Below are positions 35,762 to 43,518 of a stretch of DNA of 64,000 nt, piece after piece (positions within the stretch are counted from its first letter, which is position 1; every line of letters begins with the position of its first letter). The stretch is from Micromonospora peucetia. GTDB lineage: Bacteria; Actinomycetota; Actinomycetes; Mycobacteriales; Micromonosporaceae. The notes under the pieces were generated by a model. That model had not been told where the DNA came from and made no database searches. It saw only the letters and a program-made list of their open reading frames with translations. A program made the position numbers and the translations under genes. The DNA is taken from the NCBI RefSeq assembly GCF_900091625.1, contig NZ_FMIC01000002.1, positions 1,984,001 through 2,048,000 of the forward strand, read 5' to 3'.

Positions 35762-36322
35762 ATGACCTCACGACTCAACCGGCTCGCGGTCGCGTTCGTC
35801 GCGACGGCACTTGCCACCCTCGGCGTCACGGTCGCCAACCCGGCACCCGCCTCCGCCGCCATGACCATCTGCTACAACACCAGCCAGGCGGGAAGCTACG
35901 CCGGCACCGCCAACCAGGCCGCCTCGATCTGGAACAACGCCACGTCGAACCTGACGCTCACGGCGAACTGCGGCTCCAACCTGCGGATCTACCAGATCAC
36001 CGGCGGCGGCTCGTACGCCGTCCGGACCAGCCTCGGCAACGGCCGGGTCTACATCGACACCCAGCAGGCCGCGCAGTACAGCCCGCTGCGGATCATGACC
36101 CACGAGATCGGGCACATCCTCGGCCTGCCCGACAACTACAACGGGAACTGCTCGCTGCTGATGTCCGGCGGCAGCGCCGGCACCAGTTGCACCAACCCGT
36201 ACCCGAGCACCACCGAGGCGAACCGGGTGAGCAACCTCTTCGCCGGCACCCGCAGCACGGACCGCGCCGGGTCCGAGATCTTCCGCGACAGCTGGCCGGC
36301 CGCGCTCACCACGGTGGGCTGA
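35762..36322 (+). CDS. Secreted zinc protease, snapalysin-like (family M7)
   Basis: 186 residues. A signal peptide (1 to about 32, cleavage near ASA|AMT) is followed by a compact protease domain with the zinc motif His114-Glu115-x2-His118 and Asp124 (HEIGHILGLPD) and the LLMSGGSAGTSC met-turn region. Snapalysins are small neutral proteases exported by streptomycetes and relatives. ATG 35762 has GGAG about 8 bases upstream; ATG 35750 is in frame but would place that site inside the gene. It sits on the opposite strand within a catabolic cluster. Confidence 0.9.
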   Translation: MTSRLNRLAVAFVATALATLGVTVANPAPASAAMTICYNTSQAGSYAGTANQAASIWNNATSNLTLTANCGSNLRIYQITGGGSYAVRTSLGNGRVYIDTQQAAQYSPLRIMTHEIGHILGLPDNYNGNCSLLMSGGSAGTSCTNPYPSTTEANRVSNLFAGTRSTDRAGSEIFRDSWPAALTTVG

Positions 36323-36337
36323 CCGACCGGGTACGTC

Positions 36338-36366
36338 GGAGGGGCCGGCACGACGCCGGCCCCTCC
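36338..36366. terminator. Strong bidirectional terminator
   Basis: GGAGGGGCCGGC (36338-36349) pairs perfectly with GCCGGCCCCTCC (36355-36366) around ACGAC. It lies 15 bases after the snapalysin stop and 16 bases beyond the end of the HMG-CoA lyase gene on the other strand. Confidence 0.85.
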
Positions 36367-36382
36367 CCGCATTCCCGAGCGG

Positions 36383-37303
36383 TCAGCTCGGCATCGGCGT
36401 CAACCGGGTACGCGGGCCCGCGCGGAGCACCCCGGACGGGAGCTGCCCGCCGACCAGCCGCTCGGCCAGCTCGGCTGCCTCGATCAGGGCGGCCAGGTCG
36501 ACGCCGGTGTCGATGCCCATGTCGTGCAGCATGTGCACCGCCTCCTCGGTGGCCAGGTTGCCGCTGGCCCCCGGCGCGTACGGGCAGCCGCCGAGGCCGC
36601 CCACGCTGGCGTCGAACTCGGTCACCCCCAGCTCCAGCGCGGTCAGCATGTTGGCCAGGGCGGTACCCCGGGTGTTGTGGAAGTGCAGCAGCACGGGGAC
36701 GTGCGCGTTGCGGTCGCGTACCGCGGTCAGCAGCTCGCGGACCCGCCGGGGCGTACCCATGCCGGTGGTGTCGCCGAAGGCCACCCGGTCGGCGCCGTCG
36801 CGGACCACCCGGTCCACGATGCCGGCCACCCGGGCCGGGTCGACGTCCCCCTCGTAGGGGCAGCCGAAGCTGGTCGCCACGATCACCTCGGCCTGCGCGC
36901 CGGCGCCGTGCAGCAGGTCGATCAGCTCGGCGATGTCGTCCAGCGACTCGTCGGTGCTGCGGTTCACGTTGCGCCGGTTGTGCGTGTCGCTGGCCGAGAC
37001 CACCACCTCGATCTCGGTGAAGCCGGCCGCCAGGGCCCGCTGCGCACCCCGGGTGTTCGGCACCAGCGCCGAGTAGCGCACGCCGTCGGCCTTCACGGCC
37101 CGCTGCCACACCTCGTCGGCGTCGGCCATCTGCGGGATCGCCTTCGGGTGCACGAACGAGACGGCCTCGATCCGTTTCACCCCGGTGCCGGAGAGGGCAT
37201 CGAGCAGCCGCACCTTGGCCTCGGTCGGGATCGGATCCTCGTTCTGGAGCCCGTCGCGCGGCCCGACCTCACGGATCGACACGGAGCCTGGCAGTTCCGC
37301 CAT
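36383..37303 (-). CDS. Hydroxymethylglutaryl-CoA lyase
   Basis: 306 residues. The TIM-barrel starts with SIREVGPRDGLQNE, includes EVVVSASDTHNRRNVNRS, FGDTTGMGTP and LLHFHNTRG, and carries the active-site loop GGLGGCPYAPGASGNLATEE, whose Cys is catalytic in the family. It cleaves HMG-CoA to acetyl-CoA and acetoacetate, the last step of leucine degradation. It lies between biotin carboxylase (upstream) and the carboxylase beta gene (downstream, past the snapalysin gene). A 180-base gap with a hairpin repeat separates it from the biotin carboxylase stop. Confidence 0.94.
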   Translation of the reverse strand: MAELPGSVSIREVGPRDGLQNEDPIPTEAKVRLLDALSGTGVKRIEAVSFVHPKAIPQMADADEVWQRAVKADGVRYSALVPNTRGAQRALAAGFTEIEVVVSASDTHNRRNVNRSTDESLDDIAELIDLLHGAGAQAEVIVATSFGCPYEGDVDPARVAGIVDRVVRDGADRVAFGDTTGMGTPRRVRELLTAVRDRNAHVPVLLHFHNTRGTALANMLTALELGVTEFDASVGGLGGCPYAPGASGNLATEEAVHMLHDMGIDTGVDLAALIEAAELAERLVGGQLPSGVLRAGPRTRLTPMPS

Positions 37304-37384
37304 AAGGGGTCACCTCACTGTGACGCGTGCTGTCCTGTCCTCCCCAGCCTCCCACCCACTCCGCCCGCTCCGCACCCAGCGGCA

Positions 37385-37443
37385 TCGATCATGAGGTTGA
37401 CCGCGGCAACAACGAGGAACCGCACGGCCAACCTCATGATCGA
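37385..37443. repeat. Inverted repeat with 15-bp arms
   Basis: TCGATCATGAGGTTG (37385-37399) and CAACCTCATGATCGA (37429-37443) are perfect complements around a 29-base loop that contains a further GCGG/CCGC pair. It lies between biotin carboxylase and HMG-CoA lyase, which are otherwise co-directional. I believe similar ATCATGAGGTTG elements recur in Micromonosporaceae genomes. It may reduce read-through or process the mRNA. Confidence 0.75.
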
Positions 37444-37484
37444 CGCAGCGAACCGGGGGGTGGGGGTGAGGTGGGTCAGGATGG

Positions 37485-38822
37485 TCAGCGCATGCGGCCG
37501 ACGATGCCGGTGTCGTAGTCGCCGGAGAGGAACTCCTCGTTCTCCAGGAGTTCGGCGTGGAAGGGGAGGTTGTTCTTCGGGCCGGCAAGCTCGAAGGCGG
37601 CCACCGCCGCCCGCGCCCGCTCGATCGCCTCGGCCCGGGTCGCGCCGCTGACGATGAGCTTGGCCATCAGGCTGTCGTAGAACGGGGTGACGGTGTTGCC
37701 GTCGACGTAGCCCGAGTCCACCCGGACGCCCTCGCCCGCCGGCTCCACCCAGGTCTTGATCACACCGGGACCGGGCAGGAAGCGCTTCGGGTCCTCGGCG
37801 TTGATCCTCAGCTCGATGGCGTGTCCACGTGGGGCGAGCGCGTCCGGGTCGAACGTCGGCGCCAGGCCGGCGGCCACCCGCAACTGCTCCTCGACCAGGT
37901 CGACGCCGTAGACCAGCTCGGTGACCGGGTGCTCCACCTGGAGCCGGGTGTTCATCTCCAGGAAGAAGAACTCCTGCGTCGACGGATCGAACAGACACTC
38001 CACGGTGCCCGCGTTGCGGTAGTTCACCGCCTCGCCGGCCCGCACGGCCGCCGCCAGCAGCCGCGAACGCAGCTCCGGGGAGACCGCCGGCGACGGCGAC
38101 TCCTCGACCAGCTTCTGGTTGCGCCGCTGCACCGAGCACTCCCGCTCGCCGAGGGCCACCACCCGGCCGTCGGCCAGGCCGAGGATCTGCACCTCGACGT
38201 GACGCACCCGGGGGAAGTACCGCTCGATCAGCACCGAGCCGTCGCCGAACATCCGCTCGGCGAAGGAGCGCACCTTGTCGTACTCGCTGCGCAGCGCGGC
38301 CTCGTCGGTCGCCACGCCCATGCCCATGCCGCCACCACCGGCGGCGGCCTTGACCATCACCGGGTAGCCGATCTCCGCCGCCGCCGCGACCGCCGCTTCG
38401 AGGTCGGCCGCCGGCTCGGTGGTGCCGGGCGCGACCGGCACCCGGGCCGCCGCCATCAGGTTCCGGGCGTTGATCTTGTCGCCCATCGCGGTGATCGCGT
38501 CCGCGCCGGGCCCGACCCAGATCAGCCCGCTCGCCTCGACGGTACGGGCGAAGTCGGCGTTCTCCGACAGGAAGCCGTAGCCGGGGTGGATGGCCTGCGC
38601 GCCGGTCGACTTGGCCGCCGCGAGGATGGCCTCGACGTTGCGGTAGCTCTGGGCCGGGTTGGCCGGGCCCACGCACACCGCCTCGTCGGCCTCCGTCACG
38701 AACGGCAGGCCGGCGTCCGCCTCCGAGTGCACCGCGATCGCGCGGATACCGAGCCGCCTGGCGGTACGGATGATCCGGCGGGCGATCTCGCCCCGGTTGG
38801 CGACCAGCAGCGACTCGATCAT
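37485..38822 (-). CDS. Biotin carboxylase subunit of acyl-CoA carboxylase, without a biotin carrier domain
   Basis: 445 residues covering the biotin carboxylase fold only. It has MIESLLVANRGEIARRI, HPGYGFLSENADFA, the ATP-grasp loop VKAAAGGGGMGM, and FFLEMNTRLQVEHPVTE. It ends ...LSGDYDTGIVGRMR with no following carrier (no AMKM) domain, although actinobacterial alpha subunits of acyl-CoA carboxylases usually run to about 590-670 residues with it. It carboxylates biotin on a separate carrier using ATP and bicarbonate. GGGAGG precedes ATG 38822. It is likely the partner of the carboxylase beta at 34024-35556. Confidence 0.93.
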   Translation of the reverse strand: MIESLLVANRGEIARRIIRTARRLGIRAIAVHSEADAGLPFVTEADEAVCVGPANPAQSYRNVEAILAAAKSTGAQAIHPGYGFLSENADFARTVEASGLIWVGPGADAITAMGDKINARNLMAAARVPVAPGTTEPAADLEAAVAAAAEIGYPVMVKAAAGGGGMGMGVATDEAALRSEYDKVRSFAERMFGDGSVLIERYFPRVRHVEVQILGLADGRVVALGERECSVQRRNQKLVEESPSPAVSPELRSRLLAAAVRAGEAVNYRNAGTVECLFDPSTQEFFFLEMNTRLQVEHPVTELVYGVDLVEEQLRVAAGLAPTFDPDALAPRGHAIELRINAEDPKRFLPGPGVIKTWVEPAGEGVRVDSGYVDGNTVTPFYDSLMAKLIVSGATRAEAIERARAAVAAFELAGPKNNLPFHAELLENEEFLSGDYDTGIVGRMR

Positions 38823-38899
38823 GTTTCCTCCCAGCGTCCAGGGGTCGGGACGGTGCTAGGGAACCATGGCCGGAAGGTTACTGACGAGTTGGCGTCGGG

Positions 38900-39523
38900 T
38901 CAGGAACCGGGGTGGGCCAGGAGAGCGGCCAGGGTGGCGGCGCGGAGCAGCTCGGCCCGCCGGCGCCGGTCCACCTCACCGCCGAGGAACGGCGTCGAGT
39001 TCATCAGGCCGAACGCGGCGTGGGCCAACACCCGCGCCTCGCCGTCGGGCATGCCCGGATGCAGTGTGGTCAGCACGGTCACCCACTGTTCGACGTAGAG
39101 CCGCTGGAGCCGGCGGATCCGACGCCGGGGCTCGTCGGGGAGCCGGTCCAGCTCGTGCAGGTGCAGGGCGATCACCGCCGGGTTGGCCAGCGCGAACTCG
39201 ACATGGAAGTCGATCAGCGACTCCAGCGCGCCGCGCGGGTCGTCGGGGTGACCGGTAGACCGCTCCTGACCACCGGTGAGCAGCTCCTCGCTGACCGGAA
39301 TCAGCGCGGCGACCAGCATGGCCTCCTTGCCGGCGAAGTGGTGGTAGAGCGCCGGGCCGGTGACCCCGGCCGCCGCGCCGATGTCGTCCATCGAGACGCC
39401 GTGGTAGCCCCGGGAGGCGAAGAGGCCGACCGCGATCTCCAGGATCTCGTCCTTGCGGGACCGGCGCCGGCCCGACCCCGCGGCACCGTTCCTCCCGCCC
39501 CGTGCCTGCTGCTCCACCGTCAC
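38900..39523 (-). CDS. TetR family transcriptional regulator
   Basis: 207 residues. A basic N-terminal arm precedes the helix-turn-helix (about 25-70, DEILEIAVGLFASRGYHGVSMDDIGAAAGVTGPALYHHFAGKEAMLVAAL). The ligand domain carries HLHELDRLPDEPRRRIRRLQRLYVEQW, which resembles acyl-CoA-responsive members such as the KstR2/FadR-like group. It is the first gene, in direction of transcription, of the acyl-CoA cluster and probably represses it until an acyl-CoA accumulates. The start is GTG 39523. Confidence 0.9.
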   Translation of the reverse strand: MTVEQQARGGRNGAAGSGRRRSRKDEILEIAVGLFASRGYHGVSMDDIGAAAGVTGPALYHHFAGKEAMLVAALIPVSEELLTGGQERSTGHPDDPRGALESLIDFHVEFALANPAVIALHLHELDRLPDEPRRRIRRLQRLYVEQWVTVLTTLHPGMPDGEARVLAHAAFGLMNSTPFLGGEVDRRRRAELLRAATLAALLAHPGS

Positions 39524-39738
39524 CGGGCAAGCGTAGACCTCGACCGGCCCCGCGTGGAGCCTCTGTTACCCGTCGGTTGGCTCACGTTCGGGCCGGTGAT
39601 CGCCACTTTCGCGCCGGTGACCGCCGGGCCCGCCCCCTTGACCCTCGCCCCGATCGAGCCCCGAGGCTCGCCGGCACGCCCGCCCCACACCGCGGGAGCT
39701 CCGCCCACACCCGCCCACACCCACCCCCGCTCCCTTCT

Positions 39739-39814
39739 CCGCGATCTTGCACTTTGTGCCCGGGCGAAACGGCTGATAAGCCGCGAATCAAGGGCCACAA
39801 CTGCAAGATCGCGG
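39739..39814. repeat. Long hairpin repeat with 13-bp arms
   Basis: CCGCGATCTTGCA (39739-39751) and TGCAAGATCGCGG (39802-39814) are exact complements. Inside, TTGTGCCC/GGGCCACAA and GGCT-GATA-AGCC extend an imperfect stem over the whole 76 bases. I believe GCGATCTTGCA-type elements are common between Micromonosporaceae genes. It is not a simple terminator here because both flanking genes read away from it. Confidence 0.75.
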
Positions 39815-39931
39815 GGAACGGGCGGGGGCGGGGAAGGGGCGGGGGTGGTTGGTTTGGCGGGAGGGGGTTGAGGGGGTGCAGTGGGTGCGGTGGGTGCGGT
39901 GGGTGCGCGGGACTCCTCCCGGCCACCGCCC

Positions 39932-39956
39932 AACCTTTTCCGGGTCCCGGTGCGTC
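39932..39956 (+). promoter_or_regulatory. ECF-type promoter AACC-N17-CGTC
   Basis: AACC (39932-39935) and CGTC (39953-39956) lie 17 bp apart, close to the GGAAC/CGTT pattern of extracytoplasmic-function sigma promoters. It is about 48 bases before the start of a SigE-family sigma gene, so autoregulation is plausible. Confidence 0.4.
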
Positions 39957-40003
39957 TGCTTGGTGACGCGGTATGCGTGACGGCCGGTTGGAGGGGAGGT
40001 CGG

Positions 40004-40549
40004 ATGGGACCGCCGACGACCGACGACGGACGGGACGGCTACGTCGCTTTCGTCGAGTGCCACCAGCACCGGCTGCTACGCGCGGCCTACCTGGTCTGCG
40101 GCAACCGGCACCAGGCCGAGGACCTGCTCCAGGATGCCCTGCTCAAGCTGGCCCTGCGCTGGCCCGCCGTGCGGCACGGCGACCCGGCCGCGTACGTGCG
40201 CGCGATCCTCTACCGCGACACCGTCTCCTGGTGGCGGCGCCGCCGCCGGGAGTGGCTGAGCGCGTACCCGCCGGAGCGGGCGACGGCCGAGGGCGACGGA
40301 GCACTGCGGCTCGCGCTGCGTGACGCCCTCGGCCACCTGCCGCCCCGGCAGCGGGCCGTACTGGTGCTGCGTTACTTCGAGGACCTCACCGAGGCGGCCA
40401 CCGCCGAGGCGCTCGGAGTCACCGTCGGCACCGTCAAGAGTCAGTCCCATGCGGCGCTACGCCGGCTCCGCGAGGTCGCGCCGGAGCTCGGTCACGACGA
40501 GGAACGGCCCGGCGACGGCCTGGTCACCGGGATGGAGGTGAACCCGTGA
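40004..40549 (+). CDS. SigE-family RNA polymerase sigma factor (ECF type)
   Basis: 181 residues. Region 2 (about 12-75: YVAFVECHQHRLLRAAYLVCGNRHQAEDLLQDALLKLAL) and region 4 (about 105-160: LRDALGHLPPRQRAVLVLRYFEDLTEAATAEALGVTVGTVKSQSHAALRRLR) are both present. The group is recognised by its short size and Arg/Trp-rich linker. ATG 40004 is preceded by GGAGGGGAGG. GTGA overlap couples it to the next gene, which encodes a membrane-anchored protein likely to control it. Confidence 0.92.
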   Translation: MGPPTTDDGRDGYVAFVECHQHRLLRAAYLVCGNRHQAEDLLQDALLKLALRWPAVRHGDPAAYVRAILYRDTVSWWRRRRREWLSAYPPERATAEGDGALRLALRDALGHLPPRQRAVLVLRYFEDLTEAATAEALGVTVGTVKSQSHAALRRLREVAPELGHDEERPGDGLVTGMEVNP

Positions 40550-41727
40550 GGGAAAAGGAACTACACCAACTGCTCACCGTCGCTGCCGAGGACGTCCGGC
40601 CGGCGCACCCCGCGGCGACCGGCTGGGAACGGGCCCGCCGGGTGCGTCGCACCCGCCGCGCTGCCGGCGCCGCCGCGCTCGCGGTCGCCCTGTTCACCGG
40701 CGGTACGGCGCTGGCTCTGCGCCCCGCCGATCCGCCGTCACCGGCAACCATCGCGACACCGGGCCGAAGCGCGATCCCGACCCCCGTGCCCGTACTGACG
40801 CTCCCGGCCGACCTGGCCTATCCCGGGCACCCGCTGGGCCGTCTGGGCGATCCGGTCGGCGCGACGCTCTCGGCCCGCCCGGTCCGCAAGGCGCTGGCGC
40901 TGTACCAGCCGGTCGACCCGGAGACCGCTGTCGAGGGGCGGATCCGGGTGCTCGGCGACGACGGCATCGTCCGGGACCTGGACGTGGTCACCCCCGCCAG
41001 GACCCGCGACGCGGAGGGCAACGAGGCGGTGCCACTCAAGACCGGAAGTCTCTCCCCGGACGGACGGACCGCCGCCTTCGCCCAGACCGGCGAGGTGATC
41101 GTGGTCGACCTGACCACCGCCGCCGTGCGCCGCCACCCGCTCAAGGGCTACCTGGAGCACGTCCTCTGGTCAGGCAACCGGCTGCTCGTCGGCGACCAGA
41201 ACGCAACGTACGAGGTGGACCGGGCCACCGGCACCGCCAGGAAGCTGCCGGTGTCGCCGTGGGACGTGGTCGCCTCGGACCCGGCCGCCCGGCCGGATGC
41301 CCTACTCGAACTGGGCGGCACGCCGATGAGCGTGACGCGGATCCGACCGGTCGGCGAAGTCACGCACCGGGACAGCCGCCCGGTCGACTTCCGAGCGCTG
41401 CCCCGCGGCAACGTGGTCGACGAGTTCTACGGGCGGGGCTGGCAGCGGGGCGACCTGGTGGCCCGGGCCGGCTGGCTCACCATCGGAGACTCGAGCGGGA
41501 TGGAGGGGGTCGCGCTGCTGAACGCCGGAACCGGCGTGGTGACCCACCTGCTCAACGTGGGCTTCGGCCGCTGGAAGAGCTGCTGTGAAGTGCTCGGCTG
41601 GGACCCGGACGGGACGGTGCTGCTCCGCTACGACCCGGGCGGGCTGCTGCGCTGGCGGCCGGAGACCGGTGAGGTCACCGGCGTGGTCCAGGACCTGTAC
41701 GGCGAGGTCTCCCTCGCCACCGGCTGA
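40546..41727 (+). CDS. Membrane-anchored beta-propeller-like protein, probable sigma partner
   Basis: 393 residues. The cytoplasmic N-terminus (1 to about 44, ELHQLLTVAAEDVRPAHPAATGWERARRVRRTRR) has the length and basic character of small anti-sigma heads. A membrane helix (about 45-62) and a long outer part follow, with repeated beta-strand blocks (TGSLSPDGRTAAFAQTGEVIVVDL, HVLWSGNRLLVGDQNATYEVD, GWDPDGTVLLRYDPGG) like propeller blades. The GTG start overlaps the sigma gene by 4 bases. No zinc-type HxxxCxxC motif is seen, so anti-sigma activity is inferred from context. Confidence 0.75.
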   Translation: MREKELHQLLTVAAEDVRPAHPAATGWERARRVRRTRRAAGAAALAVALFTGGTALALRPADPPSPATIATPGRSAIPTPVPVLTLPADLAYPGHPLGRLGDPVGATLSARPVRKALALYQPVDPETAVEGRIRVLGDDGIVRDLDVVTPARTRDAEGNEAVPLKTGSLSPDGRTAAFAQTGEVIVVDLTTAAVRRHPLKGYLEHVLWSGNRLLVGDQNATYEVDRATGTARKLPVSPWDVVASDPAARPDALLELGGTPMSVTRIRPVGEVTHRDSRPVDFRALPRGNVVDEFYGRGWQRGDLVARAGWLTIGDSSGMEGVALLNAGTGVVTHLLNVGFGRWKSCCEVLGWDPDGTVLLRYDPGGLLRWRPETGEVTGVVQDLYGEVSLATG

Positions 41728-41769
41728 CCGCGCCGGCCTGTCCCGGCACCACCGCGTCCGTCAGTCCCC

Positions 41770-41789
41770 GTACGGGCCGCCCGTACTGT
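41770..41789 (+). promoter_or_regulatory. Inverted repeat overlapping a leaderless -10 box
   Basis: GTACGGG-CCG-CCCGTAC (41770-41786) is a perfect 17-bp inverted repeat. TACTGT (41784-41789) ends 7 bases before ATG 41797 and may be the -10 box of a leaderless message. A protein bound to the repeat would block that promoter. Confidence 0.45.
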
Positions 41790-41796
41790 GGCCGCC

Positions 41797-42438
41797 ATGA
41801 CAGCTGCCCTGGTCGGAGCCGGCTCTACGGCACCTATCAAGATCTTGCTGGCCGAGGACCAGGGGATGATGCGCGGGGCGCTCGCCCTTCTGCTGGACCT
41901 CGAAGAGGACATGGAGGTCGTGGCCCAGGTGGCCACGGGCGACGAGATCGTGCCGGTCGCGCTGAGGATCCGGCCCGACGTCGCGGTGCTGGACATCGAG
42001 TTGCCCGGTCGTACTGGGCTGGACGCCGCCGCCGAGCTGCGTATTCAACTGCCCGACTGCAAGGTGCTCATCGTGACCACGTTCAGCCGTCCGGGCTATC
42101 TGCGCCGGGCGATGGAGGTCGGGGCGATGGGGTTCCTGTCGAAAGACGGCCCGGTCGACCAGTTGGCGGCGGCCATCCGGCGGGTGCTCAACGGTGAGTC
42201 GGTGATCGACCCCGCGCTGGCGGCTGCCGCGCTCAGCGCGGGGCCGATCCCGCTGACGGCCCGGGAGCGGGAGGTGCTGGAGGCCGGGCGGGGCGGGGCG
42301 ACGGTGGCGGACATCGCGGTGAAGCTGTGGTTGTCGGAGAGCACAGTCCGTAACTACCTGTCGTCGGCCATCGGCAAGACCGGCGCCCGCAACCGTACGG
42401 AAGCGGCCCGGATCGCCGACGAACGAGGCTGGCTCTGA
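41797..42438 (+). CDS. NarL/DesR-type response regulator
   Basis: 213 residues. The receiver domain (about 13-125) has Asp21, phospho-acceptor Asp66 (VAVLDIELP), Thr in VLIVTTFS and Lys in FLSKDGP. The LuxR helix-turn-helix (about 145-210) reads LTAREREVLEAGRGGATVADIAVKLWLSESTVRNYLSSAIGKTG. ATG 41797 is chosen over GTG 41788 because a TACTGT box ends 7 bases before it. It precedes ABC exporter genes and a DesK-like kinase, which are presumably its target and partner. Confidence 0.92.
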   Translation: MTAALVGAGSTAPIKILLAEDQGMMRGALALLLDLEEDMEVVAQVATGDEIVPVALRIRPDVAVLDIELPGRTGLDAAAELRIQLPDCKVLIVTTFSRPGYLRRAMEVGAMGFLSKDGPVDQLAAAIRRVLNGESVIDPALAAAALSAGPIPLTAREREVLEAGRGGATVADIAVKLWLSESTVRNYLSSAIGKTGARNRTEAARIADERGWL

Positions 42439-42479
42439 ACCGGCTGCTCTGAACGGCTCTCCACTGTGCTGCCGGCAAT

Positions 42480-42543
42480 GACATTTGTCCTGCCGGAGTC
42501 CGGACATTCTCTTCTACAGGACGTCTGAACTGCGCAATAGCGT
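42480..42543 (+). promoter_or_regulatory. Candidate operator and leaderless promoter of the ABC exporter operon
   Basis: GACATTTGTC (42480-42489) is a 10-bp inverted repeat, and a further GACATT half-site lies at 42503-42508. TAGCGT (42538-42543) ends 7 bases before ATG 42551 and fits a leaderless -10. The half-sites are well placed for activation by the adjacent response regulator. Confidence 0.45.
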
Positions 42544-42550
42544 TCTCGGC

Positions 42551-43459
42551 ATGACGAGAACACACGGGGCGACAGCGACGGTGGCCTTTGCCGGTGCGGT
42601 CCGGACGTTCGGAGACGTGCAGGCGGTCGCCGGGCTCGACCTGACGATCGGGTCGGGCGAACGGGTCGCGCTGCTAGGCCGCAACGGGGCGGGCAAATCG
42701 ACCTCGATCAGCCTGCTGCTGGGTCTGGACGAGCCGACCGCCGGCCAGGTGCGGCTGTTCGGGGATACGCCGCAGCGGGCGGTCCGCGCCGGGCGGGTCG
42801 GCGCGATGCTCCAGGACACCAAGCCCGTTCCCCGGGTCACGGTGCGCGAGCTGGTGGCCTTCGTCGCCAGCACCTACCCGAAGCCCATGCCGGTCGACGG
42901 GGCGCTGGCCCTGGCCGGGCTCGATGAACTCGCCAACCGGCGGGTGGACCGGCTCTCCGGCGGCCAGGCGCAGCGGGTCAACTTCGCCGTCGCCCTCGTC
43001 GGTGACCCGGACCTGCTGGTCCTCGACGAGCCGACCGCCGCGCTCGACGTGGCGGCCCGCCGCTCGTTCTGGGCGTCGATGCACGCGTTCACCCAGCGGG
43101 GCAGGACGGTGCTCTTCTCCACGCACTACCTGGAGGAGGCGGACCAGAACGCCGACCGGGTCGTCGTCATCGACCAGGGTCGGGTCATCGCCGACGGCAG
43201 CGGCACCGACATCAAGCAGGCCGTCGGCGCCAGCCTGGTCTCCTTCGACCTCCAGGGCCGTCCGGCGCCCGCGGGCCTCGCGTCGCTGCCGGGCGTGCTC
43301 TCGGTGACGGTCCTCGACGGCCGGGTGCGCCTGCGGACGGCCGACTCCGACGCGACGGCCCACGCCCTGGCCCAACGAGGGCCGGTACGGGGCCTCGAAG
43401 TGACCTCCGCCGGCCTGGAGGACGCCTTCCTGGCCCTCACCTCCGCCCCGTCTGACTGA
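42551..43459 (+). CDS. ABC transporter ATP-binding protein (drug/lipid exporter type)
   Basis: 302 residues. Walker A is GRNGAGKSTS, the signature is LSGGQAQRV, Walker B is LLVLDEPTAALD, the Q-loop is MLQDTKPV and the H-loop is STHYLEEAD. The C-terminal DUF4162-like extension (about 215-300) is usual in DrrA/NatA-type exporters. It energises the ABC-2 permease encoded 59 bases downstream. No ribosome site is seen. The operon is bracketed by the response regulator and histidine kinase genes. Confidence 0.95.
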   Translation: MTRTHGATATVAFAGAVRTFGDVQAVAGLDLTIGSGERVALLGRNGAGKSTSISLLLGLDEPTAGQVRLFGDTPQRAVRAGRVGAMLQDTKPVPRVTVRELVAFVASTYPKPMPVDGALALAGLDELANRRVDRLSGGQAQRVNFAVALVGDPDLLVLDEPTAALDVAARRSFWASMHAFTQRGRTVLFSTHYLEEADQNADRVVVIDQGRVIADGSGTDIKQAVGASLVSFDLQGRPAPAGLASLPGVLSVTVLDGRVRLRTADSDATAHALAQRGPVRGLEVTSAGLEDAFLALTSAPSD

Positions 43460-43518
43460 CGTCGTCCTCCGTCCCACCAGAGCGTCTCCTCCATACCAAC
43501 CCAGAAGGCAGGTTCGTG

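Larger units (their letters stand above)
39524..40003. other. Divergent intergenic region between TetR and sigma factor genes
   Basis: About 480 bases without a convincing gene. It contains a long hairpin repeat (39739-39814), a G-rich tandem tract (39865-39912, with GGTGCGGTG iterated), and an ECF-like promoter for the sigma factor (39932-39956). The part nearest the TetR gene has no recognisable signal. Confidence 0.6.

Noticed and set aside
39865..39912. G-rich tandem tract as a possible CRISPR or minisatellite array
   Set aside because: Units of about 9 bases without spacers. No CRISPR features and no cas genes in the window.
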